Counted from the first letter of the stretch, positions 52,113 to 61,628 are shown. The stretch: DNA of 64,000 bases from Brevibacillus migulae (GCF_004521915.1 NZ_SDKD01000018.1:21757-85756), one strand, 5' to 3'. Translations and numbers: made by a program. The notes: generated by a model not told the origin, from the sequence alone.

Positions 52113-53312
52113 TTACACTCGCTCATATTGATAGACCGTATAGCAATTTTTCCCTTTGTTCTTCGATTCATAGAGCGCTTGGTCCGCGACCCGTTTCAGC
52201 GTGTCCGAGGTGCGGGCGTGCAGCGGACATTCCGCGATGCCTACACTGACAGAAACCGGGATCTCTTCGCTCTCATGACAGAGCGGGTGAAGGGCAAGAT
52301 CATCCTGAATCTTTTCTACCTTTGCAATCATCTCGTCCAGCTTGCGATTTCGGCTTACGATCATGAATTCGTCACCCGCATAGCGATAGCCATACTCGTC
52401 TATTCCCAGGTTCGCCTCGATGGTCTCCGCAATCCGCCTGATCATCATATCCCCCATATGATGGCCATATCGGTCATTGACTTGCTTCAAATGATCGGAA
52501 TCAAGCATGACCAAAGTAATCGTTTCATGATCCTGCAGTTCCGCGATCATTTTTTCCAAGTCCTGATGGAAAGCTCGATAGTTTTTCAATCCGCTCAGTT
52601 CATCCGTTACCGAAACCTGATAGAGCTTTTTATACAACTGGGCAGTTTCCATGGCATTCGCCACCTGGATGCCGATGATCCGCAGCAGCTCCTCATGCTC
52701 TTGATCATACGCGTATTCCCGATACGATTGGGCGGAAATAACCCCTTTCACCTTGTCACCCAACAGCATCGGCACAAAAATCGCCGTACTGGTCTCTTTC
52801 TCGGGATTGCCCCATCTGACAATGACTGGCCCATCCATGTCTTTTTGGGTTTTAAAGTGCATCGTCTGTTTCGTTTGCAGCACCTGGGAAATAAACCCTT
52901 TGCCAAACTCTAAATACCGTGGCGGGTACTGAACGCCATTATCCCACGAGTAGGGAAGAAAGATTTCGCGGTCTCCCTCATGATAAAAAGAGAGAAAAAA
53001 CGCATCGGTTGGCATGACTCGCGAGCACAGCTCATGCGCCTTCTTGCAGATCTGCTCCTGATCAAAGCTTTGCGTGAAGACGTGTCCTAATTCGTGCAGA
53101 ATTTTCAAATGTTCTGAAATCGACTGCAAATATTTTACTTTTTCACCGATTCGCGTAACCTCGCTGATTGTTTCCTGATAAAGCTCTTTATGTTCATTGG
53201 CTTCAGCTGCGTAAGGCTGCAAGGCTTCCAGGTCAATCTGATCTATTTGACGTAATTGCTTGTTCAAGTTTTGTAAAAACTGATATGGTTCAAAAGAGCA
53301 GCTTTCTTTCAT
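52113..53312 (-). CDS. GAF-GGDEF diguanylate cyclase without I-site
   Basis: About 399 residues: an N-terminal coiled coil (about 15-75), a GAF domain (about 75-225) and GGDEF (about 235-400) with AGDEF, an accepted active variant. No RxxD precedes it (the sequence is GIDEYGYRYAGDEF), so product inhibition is unlikely. GGGGTGATATTT precedes ATG 53312; the frame also opens at GTG 53321. No membrane helix, so it senses something in the cytoplasm. Confidence 0.9.
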   Translation of the reverse strand: MKESCSFEPYQFLQNLNKQLRQIDQIDLEALQPYAAEANEHKELYQETISEVTRIGEKVKYLQSISEHLKILHELGHVFTQSFDQEQICKKAHELCSRVMPTDAFFLSFYHEGDREIFLPYSWDNGVQYPPRYLEFGKGFISQVLQTKQTMHFKTQKDMDGPVIVRWGNPEKETSTAIFVPMLLGDKVKGVISAQSYREYAYDQEHEELLRIIGIQVANAMETAQLYKKLYQVSVTDELSGLKNYRAFHQDLEKMIAELQDHETITLVMLDSDHLKQVNDRYGHHMGDMMIRRIAETIEANLGIDEYGYRYAGDEFMIVSRNRKLDEMIAKVEKIQDDLALHPLCHESEEIPVSVSVGIAECPLHARTSDTLKRVADQALYESKNKGKNCYTVYQYERV

Positions 53313-53403
53313 AAATATCACCCCTTGCCCTTCCTACCTGTTCCTTACAACGATGCGAACTTTATATTTTCTTATATTACTACATCCGCAGAATGCTGGA
53401 CAT

Positions 53404-53448
53404 AGAAAAATGCCCTCCCCAAGTTTTCCCTAAGAGAAGGCATTTCAC
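53404..53448 (-). terminator. terminator after the SLH protein gene
   Basis: AAATGCC (53408-53414) and GGCATTT (53439-53445) close a loop; leftward transcription continues into TTTTCT. It lies about 10 bases past the stop. Confidence 0.65.
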
Positions 53449-53456
53449 TTGAAAGC

Positions 53457-54575
53457 CTACAACTGCTTAAACTGAACCATGTTAATCATCCAACCATACG
53501 GATTCTTCGCGTTCTCATCCTTTTTCAGCAAGTATTCGATTTGATATTTTCCAATGAGCGGCGATTGATAGGTTCCGATAATGAAAATCTCATCTGCCGG
53601 TCTGTCCTCCGTGCTCAGCTTCAACTCTCCGTCATAGGAATGGAACGGAGATGGATAAATTTCTTCCATCGTATCCAGCGCTTTGTCATCGAAATAGAGC
53701 TTCATGGTCGCCTGGTCTTGTTTTTGATAGCTGTAAGCAGCGGTTGACAGCATCAGATTGGCAATTTGCAGCTTTTGACTGGGTGAACCAGCGAATTGAT
53801 TGCGTTTGTACAGGTCAAAGAAATCATATAAGCGCTTCAATACGACTGCGTATTGCCCGCGTGTCACTTTTCCTTTTGGTTGAAAATAGCCGTCTGGACT
53901 CTCAAAAATCCGGTATTCCTTGATCAGGGTCGGATACGATGCTTTGGTGTCCAAATAGAGGCTAGGCACCTTCCAATTGTAAAAATCCTGGTAACGGGAA
54001 AGCACATCTTGCGGTTGGACATCCAAATCGTCGATGATCTTATTGGACAAGGCATGGAAGATCAGCATGCTGGCTTCCTCGCGATTTAAAGGCTGCTGGA
54101 GATGTGCACTCGCCACCCACCAATCCGCATTTCGCTTGGTGGCACTCAACATCGTTCCTTTTGTAGCAGACAGATGAAGATAGTAGAGCATGCTGGCGCC
54201 GGGACTGAAATCGACAAACTGCTTCTGTTGTACATAAAATAATTTGTCGATGTTGCCAACGGCCTGCCTCACTTCTGCAGCCAGCGGATAGCGAAAATCG
54301 AGCGAGACTGCGTTATTGGGATCGCTCAAATGGCCAAAAGATTTTTCCAGCACACGATTCAACAGCACAAGCGCTTCGCCCCGGGAAACCGGTTGATCCG
54401 GGTAAAAGTTGCCGCTTTTATTGGCATAAATGCCGAGGTCGGCCAACGCCTCTGCATATTCCTCCGCCCAGTGGCCATTCAGGTCACGATAAGAAGCGGC
54501 ATTTGCCTGGGGGATTTGCAGTTGAACCGCGAACAGCATGAGGACAAACATCAAAATGGTGATTCTTTTTAACAT
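53457..54575 (-). CDS. S-layer homology (SLH) domain protein
   Basis: About 372 residues from ATG 54575 (GGGAGG upstream). A signal peptide (ITILMFVLMLFAVQLQIPQA, cleavage near ANA-AS) precedes SLH repeats: YRDLNGHWAEEYAEALADLG with VSRGEALVLLNRVLE (about 25-80), a weaker second copy around PLNREEASMLIFHAL, and a third around KVTRGQYAVVLKRL. SLH domains bind pyruvylated cell-wall polymers, so the protein is cell-surface bound. The C-terminal third is unrecognised. It lies beside a pseudokinase/WG gene. Confidence 0.87.
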   Translation of the reverse strand: MLKRITILMFVLMLFAVQLQIPQANAASYRDLNGHWAEEYAEALADLGIYANKSGNFYPDQPVSRGEALVLLNRVLEKSFGHLSDPNNAVSLDFRYPLAAEVRQAVGNIDKLFYVQQKQFVDFSPGASMLYYLHLSATKGTMLSATKRNADWWVASAHLQQPLNREEASMLIFHALSNKIIDDLDVQPQDVLSRYQDFYNWKVPSLYLDTKASYPTLIKEYRIFESPDGYFQPKGKVTRGQYAVVLKRLYDFFDLYKRNQFAGSPSQKLQIANLMLSTAAYSYQKQDQATMKLYFDDKALDTMEEIYPSPFHSYDGELKLSTEDRPADEIFIIGTYQSPLIGKYQIEYLLKKDENAKNPYGWMINMVQFKQL

Positions 54576-54656
54576 GGAGTACCTCCCTTTCCCTTCTATC
54601 TCTACCAATTACTACTATACTCCACAAATGTGTTTCTTCCTGTCAAACTTGCTCGA

Positions 54657-56708
54657 TTATTTGATCATGGTGCCCGTTTGATTGATTTGGCCGAGCACGC
54701 CGTCCTTTTTGACCGTAGCTCTGCCATTCACAAAGGGGGTGGCATAGTCAAACTGAAACGGGATCACTTGCTTCCCGTTCGCATCGATATAGCCAAACTT
54801 GCCTTCCTTTTTTACCAATGCCAATCCTCCTGAAAACGGCGTAGCGTGATCATACTGAAAAGGGATCACGACCTTGTCTTTTTCAAACCCTGTCCCTTTC
54901 CGAATATAGCCCCATTTCCCGGCCTGTTCTTTTGGTGCCAGCCGGACAACGGGTGCCGGCGCTGGCTTGACCGGCGGCTTCGTCTTTTTCACGGGAGCCT
55001 TTTTCGTCGTGGCTTTGGGCTTGGCAGCGGACTTTTTGGATGATGCAACAGTCTTGGCTGGCGCGGGTGCTGCAGTTGCGGCTGGCTTTGGCTGTACGGG
55101 AATCACTGCGGACGGAGCATGGGCAGATGACGGTGTCTCCGCAGCATTCGGTCCCGCATTCACGGATGCCCCCGCGGCATTTCCCGAGGCAGGAGGAACG
55201 GTAGGCATTGCTTGGGAAGGCAATCCTCCATCCTGTGGTGCAGCGGCCTCCTGCTGTGAGACATCGGCGGGTTTGGGCTGATCGATTCCCTGATTGCCGG
55301 GTGCGTTCCCTTGGCCACTTTCCTGGACGGCTGGCAGCTTGCTGCCGGATGCTTGTTCTTCTTCGCCCAACACGGCGAAAGCCAAGGTGCATGCCAGCAG
55401 AACCCCTGCAGCCGCAGCAGCACCCGCCCACATTTTCCGGTTCTTCCACACGGGGGATCGCGCTTCTGGCTTGATGCCCTCTTGATTGGACACGCAAACG
55501 AATATCTCCGCTTGCTGCCCCTCATATTCGGCCCATACCTTGACTGTCCCGGGAGCAAGCCCGCGAATGACCCCCTGATCCGGATGGACAACGGTGTTTG
55601 CACCCTCGACATGCCAGAGAACGCGATCCGAAACCTCCTCTTCTCTCCCATCCACCCAAATGCAGTAAGCTTTCAGCTCTTTGGCTTCACCTGGCTGCAG
55701 AGTGAGCGCAGCCGGTTCAATCATGAGCAGCTTGCGAAGCTCATACGCCTGCGGCAATGGCTCAGATGCATGCACAACAGTGATTTTTCCAGGAGACGCT
55801 GAAGCTGTTAGAGATTTCGCCTCGCACAAGGAAATGAGCCATTCCCCCATCTGCGGGCACAGCTCTGCGGTTCGGGCTGCCCATGCTCGTTCGAACAGCT
55901 GGGCAAGAGGTTCTCCCCAGTTTTTTCGCAAACTCGCCAACAGCTTTCGGTATCTCTCCCCATCTTTGTGCAGCTCCTGGGGAAAAAAATATCCCCGCGT
56001 CCGCGTGATCTGGCGAATTTGCGGGTCTATCCACCCCAGTATTTCGGCTAATAGCAATGCCCCGCTAACCCGGTCGGCATATGGCCCCCAGTGCTCATCA
56101 CGGATTCCGTCTTGCGCCTTCCAGTCCGGATGATAGGCATGCTCCAGATCGACGAGTTCGATCGGGTATGCCGTGTCGTCCGGTTGCGGATGGAGACAAG
56201 GCAGGAGCAGATTCGCGGCAGTCAACCTTCCATGTGCCATGCCATGCTGTTCCAAGGTAGCCAAGGTTTCTGCCAGCGCTTTGGCCATCATCCATGCCTG
56301 CTGTCTGCTGATCGGCCGCTTCTCTTTGACGATATCCTGCCAGGTGGGACCATCGATCCAGGGCATGACGACAGCGTACATCAAATCCCTGTACACCGTG
56401 AGCAACTCCATATGTACTTGCGGAATCAGTACGATCCTGTTTGCCGCTTGCAATCCTTGCATATCCATGACAGCTCGCAGACGTTCTACCTGGGAGACTA
56501 CAGAAGGAGTGCGATAGTGACGCAAAAACACTTTTAATGCGATGCGGGAATCATCTCTCTCCTCCGCAGCATGCAAGGCGTAGAGAAAGCTTTCCGTCCC
56601 TTCCTTCCGCATGATCATGCCGGGCTGATCCGGATTTTCAGCCCACACATACTCCCTGCCGTTGATGGAGACGGTCTCTCCCATTTTTGGCTGAAAAGAC
56701 ACGGTCAT
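54657..56708 (-). CDS. pseudokinase / Ig-like / membrane helix / WG-repeat protein
   Basis: 683 residues. A protein-kinase-like fold at about 20-300 keeps the VAIK-type lysine (IALKV, Lys59), but the catalytic HRD is HGRLTAAN (159-166) and the DFG position reads VDLEH (186-190), so it is predicted to be a pseudokinase. A bacterial Ig-like (Big) domain (about 325-405) with LMIEPAALTLQPGEAKELKA follows. One membrane helix (AAAAAGVLLACTLAFAVLG, about 430-448), a Pro/Ala/Lys-rich linker (about 450-590) and WG repeats (about 590-680; GKWGYIRKGTGFEKDKVVIP, then KFGYIDANGKQVIPFQFDYA) complete it. The kinase-like part is inside and the WG repeats outside. Confidence 0.85.
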   Translation of the reverse strand: MTVSFQPKMGETVSINGREYVWAENPDQPGMIMRKEGTESFLYALHAAEERDDSRIALKVFLRHYRTPSVVSQVERLRAVMDMQGLQAANRIVLIPQVHMELLTVYRDLMYAVVMPWIDGPTWQDIVKEKRPISRQQAWMMAKALAETLATLEQHGMAHGRLTAANLLLPCLHPQPDDTAYPIELVDLEHAYHPDWKAQDGIRDEHWGPYADRVSGALLLAEILGWIDPQIRQITRTRGYFFPQELHKDGERYRKLLASLRKNWGEPLAQLFERAWAARTAELCPQMGEWLISLCEAKSLTASASPGKITVVHASEPLPQAYELRKLLMIEPAALTLQPGEAKELKAYCIWVDGREEEVSDRVLWHVEGANTVVHPDQGVIRGLAPGTVKVWAEYEGQQAEIFVCVSNQEGIKPEARSPVWKNRKMWAGAAAAAGVLLACTLAFAVLGEEEQASGSKLPAVQESGQGNAPGNQGIDQPKPADVSQQEAAAPQDGGLPSQAMPTVPPASGNAAGASVNAGPNAAETPSSAHAPSAVIPVQPKPAATAAPAPAKTVASSKKSAAKPKATTKKAPVKKTKPPVKPAPAPVVRLAPKEQAGKWGYIRKGTGFEKDKVVIPFQYDHATPFSGGLALVKKEGKFGYIDANGKQVIPFQFDYATPFVNGRATVKKDGVLGQINQTGTMIK

Positions 56709-57074
56709 CCCTCCTTACGACCTGTATCGTGAACGCCTGGAACGGCACTTCGCTTCTATACCTATGAAGCTTTCTGACTTGACATACTGCTACTAAGGAA
56801 ACATCCCAAAATATTAATTCCGAGACAAAAATACCAATAAAGCCCAGTTGTGTAAACGGATCAAGCGAAAATTAAGCCTTTCGCGCGAATAATTTCCTAT
56901 TTTTGTGGTTCAAAAGCCTTCGTTCCCCCGTGCCATTCGACATAAAAACGTCGTGATACAGTCCTTTCATACTAGGATCAAAGTCACTGTCAATACGAGG
57001 GCTGTGGCCACATCAGAAAAAAACAGGCATACTCGACCCTTTTGGATGCGCACGCCTGTTTTTTCTCTTTCAAC
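56709..57074. other. intergenic region, little to assign
   Basis: About 365 bases between the pseudokinase gene start and the PHP gene end, containing the terminator at 57016-57064. The segment near the pseudokinase start must hold its promoter, but no convincing -35/-10 pair was found. No palindromic-family copy and no small gene were seen. Confidence 0.5.
57016..57064 (-). terminator. terminator of the ABC uptake operon
   Basis: AAAAAACAGGC and GCCTGTTTTTT form an 11-bp outer stem around an inner loop, with U tracts in both directions. It lies about 10 bases past the PHP gene stop. Confidence 0.85.
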
Positions 57075-58076
57075 TTAACGCTTCAGCTCCATATCGATCC
57101 GCCTCCGCTGCGAAAAGGACAAGACCCGCTCATATCCGGCTTGCTCGAGTACCGCGATGGCATCCGCCACATGCTGTCCAAGATGGTCGGGAAAGTGTGC
57201 ATCCGAGCTGGTAGTGACGGGAACCTGAAATCGTGCCAACACCTTCAGGAACGTCATGCTCGGGCACATCTCTTTGACGGGATAACGGTACAATAGGCCC
57301 GTATTGATCTCGGTCGCTACTCCGTTCTCTACAAGACTCCTCGCAATGCGCTCATACATGGGCAGTAGGAGTGCCTCTGCCGGCCGATAGCCAAATACCT
57401 TGAGATTATCCGGGTGTGCGGCAATATCGAAGAGACGGGACTTGATCCCTTGCTCCATGACGGCAAAGTATCGTTCGTACAAGGCGAGCAAGTCTGCACG
57501 CTGATAACGGTCCTGGGTCTCGGGATTATCAAAGCCCCAGCCATCCAGGAAATGCACAGAGCCAATGGTATGATCCCAGGGGTAATGCCGAATGACTCCG
57601 GCTAACTCTGCCTCTCCGCCGGGGAAGTAATCAAGCTCGATGCCGATCTTCAACTCTACCCCATCTGCTGCCCAATGCGCCTGCTCTCCCTGGAGAAAGG
57701 TCACGAATTCCTCCAGCGATGCCGTGCATACCTGCTCCAGCCATTGCTCCTGCAGCCGTCCCAATGGATCGTCGGCGACATGCATGTGGGTAAGATAGTA
57801 GTCCTTATACTCCTGAAAGCGATAGAGATGGTCCACGATACCCACCTGCACGATCCCCAGCTGTTTGGCACGCTTTCGGTAGAGGTCCAGCCATTCCCGA
57901 GAGTAGGCTCCCTTCATCATGCGCTGCTGCAAGAGGGCAAATGTCTGCTGCAGCCATGCTTCCGTATGCTTTTGCTCCTGCTGTTGTTCCATAAAAAAGC
58001 ACAGCGCCTCCCCTGTACGCTGCAGCCAACGCAAAGAATACGGCCCTTCCTCCAGATGCACATGCATATCAATCAT
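57075..58076 (-). CDS. PHP-domain metal-dependent hydrolase (histidinol-phosphatase HisJ-like)
   Basis: 333 residues. PHP motifs: MIDMHVHLEEG (motif 1), VGIVDHLYRF (2), ELDYFPGGE with GSVHFLDGWGF (3), DIAAHPDNLKVFG and SSDAHFPDHLG (4). The layout resembles HisK-type histidinol phosphatases but with a long helical insertion (about 30-100). GGAGGTGAACAG precedes the ATG. It is last in the operon with an importer and an alkaline-phosphatase-superfamily hydrolase, so a phosphomonoesterase acting on an imported organophosphate is the best guess. It overlaps the DeoR stop by 4 bases. Confidence 0.85.
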   Translation of the reverse strand: MIDMHVHLEEGPYSLRWLQRTGEALCFFMEQQQEQKHTEAWLQQTFALLQQRMMKGAYSREWLDLYRKRAKQLGIVQVGIVDHLYRFQEYKDYYLTHMHVADDPLGRLQEQWLEQVCTASLEEFVTFLQGEQAHWAADGVELKIGIELDYFPGGEAELAGVIRHYPWDHTIGSVHFLDGWGFDNPETQDRYQRADLLALYERYFAVMEQGIKSRLFDIAAHPDNLKVFGYRPAEALLLPMYERIARSLVENGVATEINTGLLYRYPVKEMCPSMTFLKVLARFQVPVTTSSDAHFPDHLGQHVADAIAVLEQAGYERVLSFSQRRRIDMELKR

Positions 58077-58876
58077 GACTGTTCACCTCCGGGTATGGCT
58101 GTCATCCAATGGACTCCCTTGGTTTCCATTTCTTTTTTCCATGCTTTTGGACAGGGTTGATCACAGATGACCATATCGATGGCATCGAGCCCCGCGATCT
58201 GGCAAAACGCATGGACACCGATTTTGCTGTGATCCGCCAGCACGATCACTTCTTTGGCCACTTGAATCATCACTTGCGACAGGAGCGATTCATTCAGATC
58301 GTAATCACTGATCCCCCAGCGTAACGAAATGCCCCCAATCGAGATAAAGGCTTTGTCCACGGAAAACTGCTCCAGCATTTTCGCACTGCTTTGTCCGCTA
58401 ATCGCTTGCTGCTCTGCATTGATCTCTCCGCCAAGCATGATGAGCTTCCCCGTGAAGCGCTGCTGGTTGAGCAGCTCGGTCAGTACAGCGGCTACCGGCA
58501 GTGAATTCGTGATCAGCGTCAATCGTCTTCGCCCCTGGATCGCTTTCGCCAGCTCCAGTACGGTCGTCCCCGTGTCAATGACCACCGTATCGCCATCCTT
58601 GAGCAGCTGCGCAGCTGTTTTTCCGATCATTTCCTTTTCCGCGCTGTACAGCACCTGTCTTTGATGGTACGGCGGTTCTCCGTTGTCATACGATTTCAGT
58701 ACCGCGCCGCCATAGACCCGCTTCAGCTTGCCCATTCGCTCCAGCGCATCTAGATCACGGCGAATCGTCTCCTCCGAGACCTGGAAACGCCCAGCCAATG
58801 TCACGACCTTTACTTTTCCGGTTTGATTGCATTCTTCCAGAATGGCCATTTTTCGTTCTTCTGCTAAAAGTGACAA
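58073..58876 (-). CDS. DeoR-family transcriptional regulator
   Basis: About 267 residues from TTG 58876 (AAGGGAGC 7 bases upstream); the frame also opens at 59008, overlapping the ABC ATPase. The winged helix LAGRFQVSEETIRRDLDALERMGK and the sensor core with VIDTGTTVLELAKAI and LVITNSLPVAAVL-like segments (phosphosugar-binding fold, LADHSKIGVHAF) are typical. DeoR proteins usually sense phosphorylated sugars. Encoded in the same transcript as the importer, it probably controls this operon. Confidence 0.9.
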   Translation of the reverse strand: MSLLAEERKMAILEECNQTGKVKVVTLAGRFQVSEETIRRDLDALERMGKLKRVYGGAVLKSYDNGEPPYHQRQVLYSAEKEMIGKTAAQLLKDGDTVVIDTGTTVLELAKAIQGRRRLTLITNSLPVAAVLTELLNQQRFTGKLIMLGGEINAEQQAISGQSSAKMLEQFSVDKAFISIGGISLRWGISDYDLNESLLSQVMIQVAKEVIVLADHSKIGVHAFCQIAGLDAIDMVICDQPCPKAWKKEMETKGVHWMTAIPGGEQS

Positions 58877-58910
58877 ACCGTTTGCTCCCTTCTCCCTCTC
58901 CTTCAGACGC

Positions 58911-59930
58911 TCAATCCAACGGGACACACTCACTCTCCGGGATGAATACGCGCACATCCATGCCTTCATGAATGTCGTGCTGGCTGGATGTATTGAGCAT
59001 ATCGACATGAAGGGGGATGCCGTTGGCTACGATCTGCGCCCGTATCACATTGCCTTTCAGCGTCTTCTCTCTCACTTTTCCTGTGAAGTGCCAGCCGGTT
59101 TCCCGTACGTCCGGTGCATCAATCGGCAGGAGCCGGATCACTTCAGGCCGCACTGCATAGCTGCCTGTGCGCTGCTCTGCCACAAGGCTCTTCCAATCAG
59201 CGGCATTCAGGACATTGTAGCTTCCGATAAACCGAGCTACGAATTCATTGGCTGGAGAGCGGTAGATTTCGTCCGGAGTGCCTGCCTGGACAATCCTGCC
59301 TTGATCCATGATGAAGATGTGATCCGAGACGGTCATCGCTTCTTCCTGGTCATGTGTCACAAAGACCGTCGTAATCGAGAGCGCCTTTTGAATGCGGCGA
59401 AGCTCCATTTGCAGGTTTTTTCGGATTTTGGCATCCAGCGCGCTCAGCGGCTCATCCAGCAGCAGGATTTTGGGCTCGACCACCAGCGAACGCGCCAGCG
59501 CTACCCGCTGCTGCTGCCCGCCGGAGAGCTGATGGGGATACTGTTGCTCCCTCCCCGTCAAATCCACCAGCCTGATGATCTGCTCGACTTTTTCCGTGTA
59601 GACACGCTTTTCAAGCCCCTTCATCTTCAAGCCAAAGGCGATATTGTCAAAGACCGTCAAATTGGGGAACAGGGCATAGGATTGAAAGACCATACCTACC
59701 TCCCGTTCCTTTGGCGAACGGTTCGTAATGTCGGTCTCCCCCACGATCATTTTCCCGCCTGGCTCGATATCCGTAAGACCCGCGATGCATCGCAGCAAGG
59801 TGCTTTTCCCGCATCCGCTCGGCCCCAGAAGAGTGACGAGCGCCCCTTTCTCGATCGTGAGGGACACCTCTTTCAGCACCTGTTCCTGATGATATCGCTT
59901 GGAAACTTGTTCAATGCGGACGTAGCTCAT
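58911..59930 (-). CDS. ABC importer ATPase (PotA/FbpC/PhnT-like)
   Basis: 339 residues with Walker A GPSGCGKST, the Q-loop, signature LSGGQQQRVALARSL, Walker B ILLLDEPLSALD and the H-loop FVTHDQEEA, plus a C-terminal TOBE-like regulatory domain (about 240-339). This is the subclass that imports polyamines, iron or phosphonates. It overlaps the downstream-most permease gene by 4 bases. Confidence 0.93.
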   Translation of the reverse strand: MSYVRIEQVSKRYHQEQVLKEVSLTIEKGALVTLLGPSGCGKSTLLRCIAGLTDIEPGGKMIVGETDITNRSPKEREVGMVFQSYALFPNLTVFDNIAFGLKMKGLEKRVYTEKVEQIIRLVDLTGREQQYPHQLSGGQQQRVALARSLVVEPKILLLDEPLSALDAKIRKNLQMELRRIQKALSITTVFVTHDQEEAMTVSDHIFIMDQGRIVQAGTPDEIYRSPANEFVARFIGSYNVLNAADWKSLVAEQRTGSYAVRPEVIRLLPIDAPDVRETGWHFTGKVREKTLKGNVIRAQIVANGIPLHVDMLNTSSQHDIHEGMDVRVFIPESECVPLD

Positions 59931-60721
59931 GTCCGACCCTCCTTTGCCGATCGTCCCAGACGCAGCACAACGGCAGATATGATGCTGATGAAAATGAAGT
60001 AACAGACCACAATGGAGCTGGCGAGATGGCCATTTTCCTCCATCCGGCGGACCAGATAGACCTGGATCATCTCATAGTGGCCGCCGATTAACAGATTGGC
60101 CAGCACGAATTCGCCAAACAGGATGGAGAAGGAAAGCAGCGTCGCGACGAGTACCCCCGGTAAAATGTTGGGAAACACGACCAGCCAAAAGCCTTTCAGC
60201 TTGCTCGCCCCGAGCAGCTCGGCCGCATCCAGAAGCGAGATGGCGTCCACCGTCCGCATGCTGTTGCGAATGCCTTGGTACATGTAGGGCAGGATCGCAA
60301 CGAAGTAAGCGCCGATCACGAGCCATACGCTTCCCGATAAGGCAAACGGCCCTTGGGAATAGATCGTGATCAGTCCCACGGCAGTGACCACCGGCGGCAC
60401 TGCATACGGCAGCATCGCGATGCCCTGCAACAGCCGCTCCAGCCGCGGCAGATAGACCGTCACGGCAAAAACGGTGATGACCATCACCACCAGGCTGATC
60501 AGGATCGTCACGATACAGACGAAAAGCGTCCGGCCAAGCGCATCGATAAAGCGCGGATCGGAGACGAGCTCCCCATACCACTTCCCTGTGTACCCTTCCG
60601 GCAGGACTGTCCGATACCAGTCGGTCGAGATCGAATACAGAAAGGTCGCCAATAACGGTATGAACAAATAAAGGAGAACGATTGCAGTGAGCGCCTTATG
60701 CCACAGCAGTCTGTTTTTCAT
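59927..60721 (-). CDS. ABC importer permease, second membrane subunit
   Basis: 264 residues with six helices and the cytoplasmic EAA-like loop DAAELLGASKLKGFWLVVFPNI (about 160-180) that docks on the ATPase. AAGGAGGGAC precedes ATG 60721, which overlaps the upstream permease stop by 4 bases. Confidence 0.92.
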   Translation of the reverse strand: MKNRLLWHKALTAIVLLYLFIPLLATFLYSISTDWYRTVLPEGYTGKWYGELVSDPRFIDALGRTLFVCIVTILISLVVMVITVFAVTVYLPRLERLLQGIAMLPYAVPPVVTAVGLITIYSQGPFALSGSVWLVIGAYFVAILPYMYQGIRNSMRTVDAISLLDAAELLGASKLKGFWLVVFPNILPGVLVATLLSFSILFGEFVLANLLIGGHYEMIQVYLVRRMEENGHLASSIVVCYFIFISIISAVVLRLGRSAKEGRT

Positions 60722-61569
60722 CGCAAGTCCCTCCTTACCCGACGCATCATCCGTTCATTCACCCACATGGCTGCGATCATCGTGATGGCAAGGATCACCG
60801 CAAGTGCGCCGGCGAGCTCCGGCCGTGTCATCACGTCTCCCGCCACCAAGGCACCGATGCGGATCGACAGCAAGTTAAAGTTACTGCCGACGAGTGCATA
60901 GGCAGTCGCATATGCTCCCATCGAATTGGCAAAAAGGATGCTGAAGGTTCCGACCAATCCAGGCATGATCACCGGAATGCCGATATGCCGCCAAAATTGG
61001 AAGGAGGAGGCGCCCAAGAGCGCTGCCGCTTCCTTCCACTGCTCCTGGATCGCAAAATAGGTCGGATACAGCAAGAGGATGGCAAGGGGAATCTGAAAGT
61101 AGACATAGACGAGCGCTAATCCGATCCAGCTGTATAAATCAAATTCGGCCAGGATGTCCCAGCCCATTTTCTGAAACAACAAGGTGAACAGTCCGTTGTT
61201 GCCCAGCAGGACCACATAGGCAAATGCCAAAGGAACACCTGCAAAATTGGAGGTCATATTTGAAAAGAGCAGGATTTTTTCCCGCAGACTCGTCGGAAAG
61301 CGGGTCAACGAGTATGCGGCAAAGATGGCCACAAGGATGCCCACCAGACTGGAGTATAGCGAGATCAGCACGCTGTTTTTCAAACCGGTCAAATAGTACT
61401 TGCTGGTCAACGCCGTCACGTACTGCGCGAAAGTCCAGCCTTTCCCTTCATCTCCACGGAAGCTGTCCATCACCATGACCGCCAACGGCATGAGCTCAAA
61501 GGCTATAATGATCAAGACAAACGGCACCAGCACCAGCGCGATCATTCGCAAGTTGGTTTGTGTACGCAT
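60718..61569 (-). CDS. ABC importer permease, first membrane subunit
   Basis: 283 residues from ATG 61569 (AAAGGGGAAATG upstream; the frame extends to 61650 without support). Six helices and the EAA-type loop EAAALLGASSFQFWRHIGIPVIMPG. It forms the membrane channel with the next subunit. A hairpin separates it from the hydrolase gene upstream. Confidence 0.92.
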   Translation of the reverse strand: MRTQTNLRMIALVLVPFVLIIIAFELMPLAVMVMDSFRGDEGKGWTFAQYVTALTSKYYLTGLKNSVLISLYSSLVGILVAIFAAYSLTRFPTSLREKILLFSNMTSNFAGVPLAFAYVVLLGNNGLFTLLFQKMGWDILAEFDLYSWIGLALVYVYFQIPLAILLLYPTYFAIQEQWKEAAALLGASSFQFWRHIGIPVIMPGLVGTFSILFANSMGAYATAYALVGSNFNLLSIRIGALVAGDVMTRPELAGALAVILAITMIAAMWVNERMMRRVRRDLR

Positions 61570-61590
61570 GTTACATTTCCCCTTTAGACA

Positions 61591-61616
61591 GATGTCCTCC
61601 GCGGTGGGAGGACATC
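61591..61616 (-). other. intra-operon hairpin
   Basis: GATGTCCTCC (61591-61600) and GGAGGACATC (61607-61616) form a perfect 10-bp stem with a 6-base loop and no U tract. It lies between the hydrolase stop and the permease ribosome site and could stabilise the upstream mRNA so that binding protein and hydrolase exceed the permeases. Confidence 0.65.
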
Positions 61617-61628
61617 GCCAAATGCAAG

